Assembly: GCA_944989445.1 (NCBI GenBank)
Contig: CALYLW010000011.1
Span: 2,137,501 to 2,201,500, forward strand
Direction of reading: 5' to 3'
DNA: 64,000 bases
Source: Ampullaceana balthica
Lineage: Eukaryota; Mollusca; Gastropoda; Lymnaeidae
In this document: in pieces, positions 24,871 to 36,716 of the stretch
How the letters are laid out: the number at the start of each line of letters is the position of its first letter
How positions within the stretch are numbered: position 1 is the first letter of the stretch
Notes under the pieces: model-generated
Told to the model about the DNA's origin: nothing
The model's database searches: none
Seen by the model: the letters and a program-made list of their open reading frames with translations, nothing else
Translations under genes and position numbers: made by a program

Positions 24871-27800
24871 ATGTGGCAGCTGTTGCTTGACTTGACGGTA
24901 GCCCTCTGCACTGTAATTTGCCTGGTCTTGTTTTGTATTTTGTATTTTGCTGATGCTGACCTGATGTTGTTGTTTAAAGATAAATTCGGATACGGTCCAG
25001 GTAAGCGCAACATCTATTAAGTAGTTGTATCAGAGGTTAAGAGGCATTTTTTCAAGCAATCCATCAGATGCCTTAAAGGTGGTTAGGTATTTTTCATTCA
25101 GGGAAATTCAGATCTGTTAGATGCAATGAAGTTATGCCATGAAGTTATTCATAGATCTTGGAGACCTTGAGGCATTAGTCATGTAGTCTATCAAATATTA
25201 GTCATGTAGTCTATAAGATCTACCAAAGGACATGAAACTTTTGTAATATCATATATCTTAAAGCCACAAAACATAAGCCACGCAGGCGTAAAATTATTAT
25301 CTTATAACGACGTTGATTTGATATATTATTTGTTTTCCTATGTAGTTAAAATCATATAGTTAGTCTTTTGTAAAAAAAAATTAAGACAATGTATCTTTAT
25401 AGTGATTTACTAATGCTACAGCTGCCTCTTATTGTCGCAGAGATTCTTGAGGGCCAAGTTGTGTGGATAACTGGGGCATCTAGTGGGATCGGAGAGTACA
25501 CAGCGTATTGCTTGGCCAAGGCCGGCTGTCGTCTGGTGTTGTCAGCCAGAAGACCGGACGAATTAGAGAGGGTGAAGGCTGCTTGCCTCTTGCAAGGTAC
25601 ACAAGATATGCATGTACTTTTCACATTTTTCAATTTACTCCAGTCAAAATATGATAAGGATTTATTTGTCTGAACAGCAACAAAGGTTCACGTGATTTAT
25701 TGACTATTTGATAACGTTTTCAAAGTAGGTTGTACGCAAACTAAATAATATATATGAAAAAAAAACATATAAATAAATAAAATACATATAAAATACAATG
25801 ACAAGCGAACCTTGTTTATTCTGGAGAGCTACATCGATATCAACGTGATACTTTTACTTTACAATCTCAACAACAAAAAATGAACATAAATAAATAAATA
25901 ATTTATTTTAAAAAACACACAAAAACAAAACAAACAAACAAACAAAAGCGGAAAGAATTGTACAATGTTGCCGCAGACATAGGCCTATTTTAGAAATGGA
26001 AAACTGACCCACCCTTTATTAATTGCTCTTTATATTGTTTCAACTTATTGGGGATTTTGAATTGAAGTAAAATGTAGGCTACCCCTATTTGTGAGACGTA
26101 TTTCGATCCCTTTGCCACGAATCCATACAATTCTACATTGCTTTTCCATTTCGTTTAAATAATTCGTTAGAATTAGAAGTTAAAAGTTTAGTTAAATTCA
26201 AATCAATATTCATTCTTCGCTTTTCTGGGCTTGAAAATTTAACTGCTCGGGCAATTGCCGCTTGGATCGACTCATAAACCCATTGTCAGTTTAACTGCTC
26301 GGGTACCTGCTACTTACATCGACACATAAACCCATTGTCAGTTTAACTGCTCGGGTACCTGCTACTTACATCGACACATAAACCCATTGTCAGTTTAACT
26401 GCTCGGGTACCTGCTACTTACATCGACACATAAACCCATTGTCAGTTTAACTGCTCGGGTACCTGCTACTTACATCGACACATAAACCCATTGGCAGTTT
26501 AACTGCTCGGGTACCTGCTACTTACATGGACACATAAACCCATTGTCAGTTTAACTGGCTGATGTGCAGTTACATGCCCATGGTCAATTACACTCCCGTC
26601 GTCACATATCTATCGATGATCGGCCAAATGCCGATGATCCCATGACCACACACATTCTGAGGATCCCATAAATTCTCATGGTCATGTACATACAGGCAAA
26701 GGGGACAAGCATTTTAATAATTATAACTATAGTGCACCCCACTAAAGTTATAATTTCCTTGCATTTTTTTTTGGGGGGGGGGATTATTAAGGTTTTTCTC
26801 ACAAGATCATACATGCATTTTAGTATTAGAACTGACTCCTATAAAATGTTCACATATTGGGTAAGTTACAGATGACTGCGCTGAGAGCACCATGAATCTT
26901 TAATTAGCTTATAAAATATAGTTAACTGCGTTAAATTACTAACTTAATACACAAGTTCGAAAGCTTTTTTAAGCAACGACCAGTTCCCATGAAAAAAAAA
27001 GATTTTTAATAAGGGCCCGATTATTTAGATTTTAATGCATGCATAACTTTATTTGACACTTGGGTTTATTGCAGGGAGGCAAAAACTTACAGAAGCTGAT
27101 ATTTTAACCCTTGTTTTGGATTGTACTGCATTTGATTCTCATAAAAGTGCAGTTCAGAAAGTTTTGGAGAACTTTGGAAGGGTATGTTATTTTTATTTAG
27201 ATATTTCGGACTGTTATAAGTCAAAGTATTGCCATTGTCTAGCACCCATTACCCAGGTTTTGTTCCTCTCTAAACGAATCATGATCCCCCACCCCACGCC
27301 CCACACCCCGTATTACCTACCACAAAACAGTTATGTAGTTGACCCAAGTGCTGCCCTTCAAAGTATAACAGCTCATGTGCCTGGGGTGGACCAACACTCC
27401 ATTTTTTTTTACCCCTTGGTTTCTTAGTACCCTGAGGATGTGAACTATTAAAATGTTTTCCCTCACCATTTTACCAATATTAACACGTGCTTTCATGTCA
27501 CTAAAGATGTGAACTATTAAAATGTTTTCCCTCACCATTTTACCAATATTAACACGTGCTTTCATGTCACTAAAGATGTGAACTATTAAAATGTTTTCCC
27601 TCACCATTTTACCAATATTAACACGTGCTTTCATGTCACTAAAGATGTGAACTATTAAAATGTTTTCCCTCACCATTTTACCAATATTAACACGTGCTTT
27701 CATGTCACTAAAGGGTGAGGAGGTGTTTACCCCCCCCCCGGGTGGCACTTAGGGGCCGTCCATAAATGACGTCACGCACCTAGGGGGGGAGGGGGTCACA

Positions 27801-30800
27801 CTTGTGTGACGTTGCGTGACGAGGGGGAGGGAGGGGGTTGAAGAAATGTGACGTCACATCAAAAGGGTAACTTTAAATAAAACATCCACTGAAATATTTG
27901 GTGCTTACAATTTATTTAATGACTTTTTTTTTCTTTTTAAAAAAAAATCAGTGCTTCTCAATGTGCTGGTCGGTAGGCCATCAGACGCTGGTTGGCGTAT
28001 GCTATCAAGACACGAAAATTAAATCTAATTATAATCCTTAAGTTTGAGAATCCACAAGATAACATATGAAATTGTTACACTGCGTCGTTTGATGTTGACA
28101 TCAAAGCATTTGTGATCTAACCGCAGCTCCGTTTGGTTCTCTCATGCCCGTTACCACAAAATATACAATTTTATGTATGCGTTACCCCCCCCCCAGACTC
28201 TAGGTCCTGCTCATGTGACTCGGGGATTTGGGGGAGCGTCTTTAGCACCCCTCCCCCCCCCCGAAAATGCTACTGGTGAGTTTTACAAGCATGACAAGTG
28301 TCTAAAAATGATTTGAATAGGATTATGTGTAGATATTTTAAGTCAAAACGACACGGAATATCCTTTTTCTTTAAAAGGGGAGGGGGGAGGGAATCTATTT
28401 GATAGAATTAAAAACTTTTAAGTTTGATATAATTGTTCGATGGTTTTTTATAAAACGCCCCTGGCCATTCTAGTCTTCTAGATCAGTGCTTCTCAAAGTG
28501 GTGGTCCGCGGACCGATGCCAACCGCTGCCGGTCCGCAGATGTTCTCAAAAATAGGACAGAAAAAAATGTCAGTGCAGGGAAAATAGTGCACAGGTCCCT
28601 GGTACAATGGAAAAAATTCCTGCTGGTCCGCAATACTAAAAAGTATGAGAAGCACTGTTCTAGATATAATGATAAATGAGCCCATTTAAAATTAGTCAAG
28701 TATTCATTAACTTTATTGAATGCATCAAATTCTTGACATTGCAATTCGAGAGGAGAACAAAACAACTTTTCTTCTTAGCTCAGTTTTTAAGGCATTAATT
28801 TTAAATATCACAGAAATGATACGTGATAAAGACAAGTCATGTGGATTAAGATTATTGTCACTCGTGTCAATATAAATGAAAGTATGGTAGATTTAGGTGT
28901 CTTCATATAGTGCGTAGGTAAGAAATCTACATAGTTGTCAAATTTTAAAAAAATGCATTTTCTGGAAGGAACCTGTTTAATAATGGGCATATGTTCCAAG
29001 CGTACACGTACACATGACGTATTTTAATATATCTAGCGGATTGTAGTGGATGTTATATGTCCCAAATGAGTCTGCATTACCCCCAAGAATTCCCTTTTTG
29101 ACCCCAGTTCAGGTTATTTACCTCTGTTCGCCGACCTCTGTCTTACGGGATGCCCGTCAGTCAATTGAGGGATTTAAAAAAAATACATTTTAAAAATGTT
29201 ATTTTTAAATATTTTTTTTCTAAACAAAGACGTTAACCGTGATGATCAATAGTCAATGTTTAATTTGTATTCATTAAAAATAAAATATAAGCTAAGGATG
29301 TTAACACAGTTCGTTTTCTGAAGGCCGGTTAAACGTTTTTAAAAATGATTCACGCGGGTTACGATATTACAATTTAGATCTTCACTAAATAAATAATAAA
29401 TACTTAAATGACAATAAAAGTGATTTGAAATATACTTATTTTCAAATAGTAAATAAAGTTGTTGTTTTTTTTTGTTTCTTTGTTATTATTATTTTTTTTT
29501 GGGGGGGGGTCAAAGATTTGTGACGTATTTTTAGAGGGGGGGGTCTAAGTTTTTGTGACGTCGCGTGACGAGGGGGGGGAGGGGTCAAAAATCGGCAAAA
29601 ATCGCGTGACGTCATTTATGGACGGCCCCTTATTGGTCTACATGTATTTTTATCAAATTACGGATTTTGTCATGGGAAGGGCGGCAAAATATATTGGCCG
29701 GCTCCAAGTGGTAGTTTCCGTATAACTATACAAATGAGATTTTATTATTTATTTTTTTGCTAGAACTCCGTTATTTTTAAACATATTTTAATGGGACAAC
29801 TTTTCAAATTTTTACCTTATTATTTATCAGACTATGAATTTAATAGTAGTATTTTTATTCACTTTATTTAAAGCTCATCTGAAATATGCAAGGAAGTTCT
29901 AAATACATGTAGGCCTGTGTGTGTGTGTGTGCGTGCGCGTGTGTGTGTAAGATCTCCGTTAATTTTTAAAGCTTATTTTAATGGGACAAGTTTTAAAGTG
30001 TTTTTCCAAATATTTGTCAGACCATAAATGTAATATACTCTAATTAATCAATTGATTCAAGTATAAACTAAAATATACTTTTAAATATTATGTGATTTCA
30101 TTTCTAGTTAAGTCATTGTAATTTATAAAATATATTAATGGGACATCATTTTAAGTCTTATCCAATTGTTTTTTTGACTGATTTTCAATTTGGGAAATCT
30201 CACGGAATAGAATGGGTCCCCGCTGTGGCCCCTTTTTAAACTTAAATGAATAACGGTTATAGCTATTGCATTTCTTTGGAATATATTTCAAAAATAGCTA
30301 CGCAAATGAATTAGTCATTACAAGTTTATGTAATGTGTGTGTCAGGGCCGTCTTAATGCATAGGCCGTTGGGCATTTGCCCGGGGGCCCACGAGCATAGG
30401 GGCCCCATGGGAATATGTTTATTTATATATATTATGTATATTTTATTTTTTTATTCCTGCGGGGGAGGGGCCCAATACTATTTCTTTGCCCGGGGGCCCA
30501 AAATGGTGTAAAGACGGCTCTGGTGTGTGTGTGTGTAGTAATAATTTAAAAACTGAGCTTCCGAGAAAATACCCATGGTCGAAGCTATTTACCGGAACAT
30601 AAATGAAGGTGCAAATTAACAGAAAACGTTACTTTGTGCGGTGATGAAACCTAGTCACATTTGGTAGATGCCTTCATAATACGTATAATACGTCCTGGAA
30701 CGGAATCGAACGAGAAAACGTGAGGTAGACCAGAATGGGATGTCAGGGTGAACGGGATCACATCTGAAATAGGATCCTATTTAACTAAATGCTAGAAGGA

Positions 30801-33800
30801 TGGGAACCAGATTTCGTGAGCAAACGTGGTCTTATCTGGGAATGGGATTCAAACCAGAACGGGATCCATTATGCAATGGAATCATCATGGGGTATATAAT
30901 GCAACCAAAGTATGTAATCCTATCAGGGAGAGGGGTATGACAAAAAATGGGATTTTATTATGCAATGGGATTATATTCCTGGGGTATTTGATTCCACCAA
31001 AGTATGGCCTCAAATTGGGCAATATGGATTCAACCAGGAACAATATCCCGTTATTCAATCGAAGAATACTGGGGTACGTGATCTAATTAAATACAGTAAT
31101 ATATACACGGAAAAAATTGTGTTTGATATTTCAAATTTTATTTAATGTTTCTTATAGGTTATAATAGCTTAAGGCCTAGCAGTTTTTTTTCTCTGACTCT
31201 TTCGTATTGTTTCGTGTCTGCAGATCGACATCCTGCTCAACAACGCGGGCACAAGCCAGCGGGCGCCGTGGAGTGACGTTGAGCTTGATGTTGACAGGGC
31301 GCTCTTCGAGCTCAACGTTTTGGGTCATGTATCCCTGACCCAGGCTGTCTTACCTCATATGATAGAGAGAAAGAAAGGGCAAATTGCTGTTGTGAGTAGC
31401 GTCGCTGGAAAACTCGGTGAGACTCCATTGTTAGTATATGTTAGATTTATCTACTAAAGCTTTAAAAATAATTGTTTATAGATGAGATTTTTAAATTTTA
31501 CTAAATGACTAAGGGACACTGGGACACCAAACATTTTAAAATGGATTCTAAAAAGTTAGGGGAAATAACTGCTGAAAAGGCGTTGGGGTGGGAGGGGGGG
31601 GGAGCACGCACGGCCTGTGGTTAGGCACTTTTGATGACAAATGATGAGTTTGCACCCTCTTAAAATTTGACATTTACACGGGGTTGGGGGAAGACTCCCC
31701 TTCACTCCACGTTCACTGCACTGATACAAGTAAATGTAACAGTTGAATTGTTTACATATTAGAACTAGTGAACTCGCCACCTTCAAGTCAGACATGGGTT
31801 TGAAGCCTCCCTTCCGCCTTCATCTATTACATAATAACAGAAGGATATTTAACTGAAGTAATAATTTTACTAACTCTTTTTTTTATGGTAATGATTATAT
31901 ATTTAAAATAGTCTGATTCCTTTGAAAAAAAAATCTTGGCAATATAATTAAATATTATGTTGTTAAATTTGTTTTGACTAAATTTATTATTGCAGGAATC
32001 CCACATTCCAGATCTTATAATGGGACCAAATGTGCAGTACAGGTCAATTGTGAACTTTTAATAAGTATAAGCATTTTATTTCATTACTGAATAACTATAC
32101 TTTTCTTATCAGCGTTTCTAAGCACAACAATATGGAATAGTAAAAAAGGCCCCTTGATAGAGGAAAGTTGTGTGGTCATTATTTCCTTTAGTCACAGTCA
32201 ATTACATTGTAGAGAAATCAGTAAAATCTTTCAGATTCTAATGCACAAACAGTATTTAACATTCCTTATGCAACAATTAATAGCGTGGAACATGAAAAAT
32301 GATAAAACAAGTCTTTGTGCAGGGCTACTTTGAATGTTTGAGAACAGAGATGTCACAATTTAACATTGATGTCACTGTGCTGTGTCCTGGCCCAATTTTT
32401 TCTAATATCTTTCTGCATTCAGCTACAGGCAAGCAAAATGAGGTAAGAAGGCTGTAAATCATAGCAACTGTACAAATTTGTTCATACCAATAGTACTTGT
32501 GATCTGCAACATGAATTCTTAAAGGATTGGAACTGTCTATGGCTATTAATGATTTGCTTAAGCCTTTGAAACAAATGAACTTTCAGTTCAGTATTTTTCC
32601 ACACCTTTTTACCATTGCCGAGATCTCTATCAAAATGTCACTAGTATGTGGTTATCATTCATTCCAATTCATATTGATTCAACTTAAAACAAGATGGATA
32701 AATATCCTTGGTACTCTCCCTTACCATATTCTTAACACTCATGGCAAGAGGCCACATCCTCAGTCAAAGTTAAAGATAAGACTTCGTGAGGTGAGAGTCA
32801 GACACAAAATGGTCTACTCCACCTTGTTCTCATTTTTCTTTTTTGTGTGTTCTCATTGCCAGCAACTTTAAAGTAAATGCATAAAATAAAAACAGGGTAT
32901 TAGTAGGCCTGACAGGACGTAACACAACAGCGCTGTTGTGTTACGTCCTGTCAGGCCTACTAATACCCTGTTTTTATTTTATGCATTTACCTTTTTAAAA
33001 GCCTGATTGCAGTCTCACCCCCATTACTTTATTAACTTTAAAGTTCAAGGGGAGCTAAATAAGCTCCATTATAGTCATAGTCATATACACAGATATCTTA
33101 AATTTACCTCCTCAGTCTCAAACAACAGGATAGTTGAAAAGCCAGCAGTATAACCCCTGGTTCATAGATATTCAACAACTTTTTGCTTCACAGAAGTTGG
33201 GAAGACCCATGGCGAAAACTGAAAAGAGAATGTCAACAGATCAATGTGCCCATTACGTATCAGTGGCCTTAGCTAACAAGTTGTATGAGGCCTGGATTAC
33301 ACAGCAGCCTTGGCTTTATCTTCTTTACATTCATCAGTTCTTCCCAGACTTGGGACGGTGGTTGGTATCTGTACAAAAATTATTTTCATTAAGATCTTTT
33401 TCATTTAATAAAAAGATCACTTGTCATCATCTCATTCTCATGATAAAGTAGGTAATTATTTGCTTATTTCAAAACTAAAACTTAATATTTTCTAAAGCAG
33501 GTTTTAGATTTTAAGTTCAATATCAAAAGATTATTTATGAAAAGGCATTTATGTAAATATAATTGTTATTTAGTTTAGTTATTTACTCTTTTGTTTCCTG
33601 AAGGAGGCTGTTACACTGTTAGTCTATTTTTCAGCTTTTCCAATACCTTGCTTTGCTTATTTCTTCAAGCCTTTTACAATTTACAGAAATTAACTGGTGA
33701 ATTTTAGTCAATTTCAAACAAAGTTCTCTATTTTAGAAAATAAAGCTGAGTTACTTTGATACGGCATCTTCATCTAGAAATTAAAAATAAAAAAAAACCT

Positions 33801-34051
33801 TAGGATTGAGTAAGAGTTAGGGATTCTGGAGTATCTATAAAAATAACTATACTGCAGGATATCAAAGATTCTTACTAACTTTTTAAATTTTAACATGTTT
33901 TTTCTTTATTCTCTTTTAAACTCTATAGGATGTTGATGAGATTCGGCATCAGTTATTTGATGAAGAAAAGAGAGGGTCAATAGATTCAAACAAATTCAGC
34001 AACAAGATTTTAGTGAATGTAAATAATAAAAATGAAAAAAAAATTGTTTAA
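24871..34051 (+). CDS. DHRS7: DHRS7-type short-chain dehydrogenase/reductase, 8 exons, 348 aa
   Basis: Exons 24871-25000, 25441-25596, 27075-27181, 31224-31416, 31996-32042, 32323-32442, 33194-33364 and 33929-34051 join in frame at GT-AG sites (1047 nt with stop). Seen: an N-terminal hydrophobic anchor (residues about 5-28); cofactor motif TGASSGIG (54-61); ARRPDELERV; NNAG (137-140); Asn162; Ser190; YNGTK with Tyr203 and Lys207; and CPGP (232-235). The Asn-Ser-Tyr-Lys set is intact, so an active enzyme is expected. Family knowledge: DHRS7 is an ER-membrane NADP(H)-dependent SDR that acts on steroids, retinoids and other carbonyls; human DHRS7 is about 339 aa. The last exon is lysine- and asparagine-rich and not obviously conserved, and the join from exon 7 (donor TTG|GTATCT) to exon 8 is the least certain. 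AATAAA lies at 34331. Convergent with COA8. Confidence 0.93.
26235..26556. repeat. 52-bp minisatellite, about 6 copies
   Basis: Unit GTTTAACTGCTCGGGTACCT plus 32 more bases ending CCCATTGTCA, in DHRS7 intron 2. The first copy is diverged and the middle ones are identical. Confidence 0.92.
27437..27712. repeat. 69-bp minisatellite, 4 copies
   Basis: Exact copies starting GATGTGAACTATTAAAATG, in DHRS7 intron 3. The length is a multiple of three, so it creates a spurious 143-codon minus-strand frame. Confidence 0.95.
27752..29629 (-). mobile_element. 1878-bp TIR element, GGGGCCGTCC family
   Basis: Termini GGGGCCGTCCATAAATGACG and CGTCATTTATGGACGGCCCC, with TTA on both sides. It is the reverse-oriented relative of 19178-20835, enlarged mainly by a hAT insertion at 28482-28662. 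It lies in DHRS7 intron 3. Confidence 0.85.
28482..28662. mobile_element. small hAT element inside the 1878-bp element
   Basis: Inverted ends CAGTGCTTCTCAAAGTGG and GTATGAGAAGCACTG, with TTCTAGAT on both sides as an 8-bp duplication. Internal GGTCCGCGGACC and GGTCCGCA motifs are typical of Charlie-like hAT MITEs. Confidence 0.82.
29916..29948. repeat. (GT)n microsatellite
   Basis: GT and GC dinucleotides, 33 bases. Confidence 0.85.
30343..30522. mobile_element. 180-bp MITE with CAGGGCCGTCTT ends
   Basis: Ends CAGGGCCGTCTTAATGC and GTAAAGACGGCTCTG, with GTGTGTGT on each side (8 bp, but low complexity). Internal CCCGGGGGCCCA occurs twice. hAT-like. Confidence 0.7.
32873..32990. repeat. perfect 118-bp palindrome in DHRS7 intron 6
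   Basis: Bases 32873-32931 are the exact reverse complement of 32932-32990 (59 bp per arm, no spacer). It begins GTAAATGCATAAAATAAAAA and is centred on CAGCGCTG. Confidence 0.95.
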
Positions 34052-34330
34052 AGAGTATTACAAATCAATAACGAGGTTAATTTTACAATTTAAAAGTATG
34101 CAGTGTATCGAGCACTTATTATTCACCATTTACTTAGTTCCATCTAGGATACAAGAAATATTATCAAAGATTGATGAAAGGCACTGATCTCATGATCGTC
34201 TATTGGAATTAATTTCTTACTCTACATGATATTAAAATAATTCTTTCACATAAATGTCATAGACTGTCTGATTTATTAATGGTTACAATATAAATAACCA
34301 GTGTTTAATCTTAAGTACTAAAATCATAGC

Positions 34331-34336
34331 AATAAA
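34331..34336 (+). terminator. candidate poly(A) signal of the DHRS7 gene
   Basis: AATAAA about 280 bases after the stop codon. It is the first canonical hexamer I noticed downstream, but the region is AT-rich, so chance occurrence is possible. Confidence 0.35.
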
Positions 34337-34544
34337 TTGTAATATTTTAATTTATTGCATTAAAAGAATATAAAAGTATTTAAAAATCAACATGAAAACG
34401 TGTGCTGATGATCTTATTTAACTCTTCTTTGTAATTAAAATTTACTTCTCCTAAAACTAAAAGAAATATATACACATATAAATAATATATTGTATTGTTT
34501 GTATTGTTACTTGCAACCTCTGGCCGGTTTCCCTTAGTTTGAAG

Positions 34545-35560
34545 CTATTAAATCCCGGGTTCTCAACCTATGGGTCATGACCCCCTTGGGAGTCACGAAG
34601 GGTCATCTGGGGGTGGCCAACTTATACATTCGACAAATTTTTTCCCCCACTTAAATGCAATCTGGCACTGCTAAATTCGTACTCTACTTATAAATACATT
34701 TAACACTAATGCCAAATAGAGAAGTTATATGATGATTAAGATTAGTATGCATAGCTATAGGTAAAGTCTTTATTTTCAACAGTTAGCGCTCCAAAACAAT
34801 ATTCAACAAGTGATTGTCACGTTTTCTTCAAAGTATGCTTTGTCATTGGTCGAACACTTTACCAGATACCCTGATGCATACTAAAGGTTTCACCACTGTT
34901 TTCTTTACAAGTTGATGAATCGAGTGCTCAGTTGCTTGTCTTCATGAAATATTCTTTTACATGATATGAAAGAAGAGTTCCTAGTTCATAGTGAACTTGA
35001 AGCTACTACAAAAAGTGAAGATATTTTAAGTTCTTAAAGGATTAAAGTGGAAAAAAGTCTGTGCGGTTTGCACGGATGGTGCACCATCTATGCTCTGTTC
35101 AATATCAGGTTTTCAGAAAAAAGTAAAAGAACTTGCGCCCCAGGCAATGGGAATCCACTGCATGATTCACAGGTATGTCCTTGCCAGTAAGACTCTTCCA
35201 ACTCCTCTGCAAGGGATACTTAATTCTCAGATAAAAATGGTAAATGGCGTCAAAACTGGAACTCTTAACACTCGACTGATTAAAGAACTGTGAAAAAAAA
35301 ATGGATTCTGATCAAGAGGTTCTTCTTCTCTACAATGCAGTAGAAAGATTGTCGAAAGAAATGTTGTGAATCTTGTATTTGAATTGAAAGTAAGATGAAA
35401 TCAGGTTCTTCCTGGAAGTGCAAGGGAAGCATTACCCTTTGGTATATTTAGAGGACAAAGATTGGTTGAAAAGAGTAGCATATCTAGCATATACTAGAAC
35501 AGCAAAATATGCTTAATCTGAAATAAGAGACTGTGTATTAAAACTCTTTATTTGCTATAT
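34545..35560 (+). pseudogene. decayed hAT transposase (SCAND3/ZBED type)
   Basis: The left part has GGTTCTCAACCTATGGGTCATGACCCC, a classic hAT terminus. The coding remnant 34900-35560 shows VCTDGAPSMLCSISGFQKK, then GIHCMIHRYVLASKTLP and LNTRLIKEL, which match the catalytic domain of SCAND3/ZBED5/ZBED8-like hAT proteins. Stops and frameshifts are frequent. Confidence 0.75.
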
Positions 35561-35649
35561 GCTTTTGAACAACTAAAATCTGAGAAAATAATGACAACCA
35601 TTTCTAGATCTTTTTTTAAATACACATCAATGTAAACTAAAGGGCTTCT

Positions 35650-35760
35650 CCTACACCAGGGGGTCGGGAAACTTTTTGTCTTAGAGAGCAATAAACACCA
35701 CATATTTTTAAAAGCAATTCTGTGAGAGCCATACATTATGTTTAAAACTAAAAGTTCATA
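35650..35760. mobile_element. hAT terminus
   Basis: CACCAGGGGGTCGGGAAACTTTTTGTCTTAGAGAGC and a later GTGAGAGCCATACATTATG resemble another hAT end (CAGGGGTCGGCAAAC... type). No partner end was identified. Confidence 0.4.
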
Positions 35761-36630
35761 TAAATATGTGCATTTTGTGTAATTTCAACACTAAAAGTGA
35801 AAATAAACTAATTTCAGTGTTCAGGCAACAAAGAAAGTATAAGTAAAATTTTTTATGTGTTTTACTATTCTGTGCTCATCCTTAGCCACATTTCTAAATT
35901 ATTATTATTGTACCTTTTGTATTTTAACTAGCTTACCCATGGTGCATTGGAATGATCTCAGAAAAAAAGGACATTCAAAGAAACCAATGAGCGGTAATTT
36001 AAAAAAAATGTATGCCAGAAACTTTGCGGTAGTGTCCTCAACAACTTTCATGGCAAATGAGTGAATAAAATAATATTGATATCGCTTATGAAAGAAAAAA
36101 AAACAGTATTAAATGCCCCCAGGCCCAATGGATGCAAGATGTAAAGTTCAAACCCCTTTACATTTCAATCTGGAACATGATGGATATATGTGTTGATGTT
36201 TGTCAAGAATGGGGAAGATCGAATGGGGAATAAAGTCTGAAACATTTACGGCCCCTAAGTAATAGTAATCGGAGTTTAATGCCCCATGGTATTTTAATAT
36301 GGGTTATCAAGTTTTTAATAAACCAAGTTAGGTCAATATCCATCCATTTACTCATTAGCTAATGTTTAAAATATTTGTATATAGCTCATAAAGGAAAAAA
36401 CATATTTTTGGGCCGTCAGCCACTATAAGAGGTATTTTAAAAAATTCTTTGACCAGTGTCATTTGCTAGAATGTACTCAACAACCTCCGTACTCAACAAC
36501 CTCCCAAAGTTTTATGGTGATGGGATGAATAGTGTAGTAAGTCTTAAAGGACAAACAGATTCACTTTCATACATATACATAATGAGGTTGATAGTAATGA
36601 TAGATATTAAAGCTCATTTTAAAGGATTCT

Positions 36631-36636
36631 TTTATT
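36631..36636 (-). terminator. candidate poly(A) signal of COA8
   Basis: TTTATT on the plus strand (AATAAA on the minus strand), about 80 bases past the COA8 stop, a usual distance for a short 3' UTR. Confidence 0.45.
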
Positions 36637-36716
36637 TCATCTGAATGAACTTTCAGGCATATGATATAGGGAATTACATATTACACAATGACACATTATT
36701 AGCTAAAATATTAGTT

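Noticed and set aside
26235..27712. Possible CRISPR-like arrays
   Set aside because: Repeats are contiguous without unique spacers and sit in introns of an animal gene, so they are minisatellites.
27317..27748. 143-codon minus-strand frame with a 23-residue repeat
   Set aside because: Produced by four 69-bp minisatellite copies; there is no start context, splice support or recognisable domain.
32527..32871. 114-codon plus-strand frame in DHRS7 intron 6
   Set aside because: It has no domain and no splice support, and it lies between two well-supported exons.
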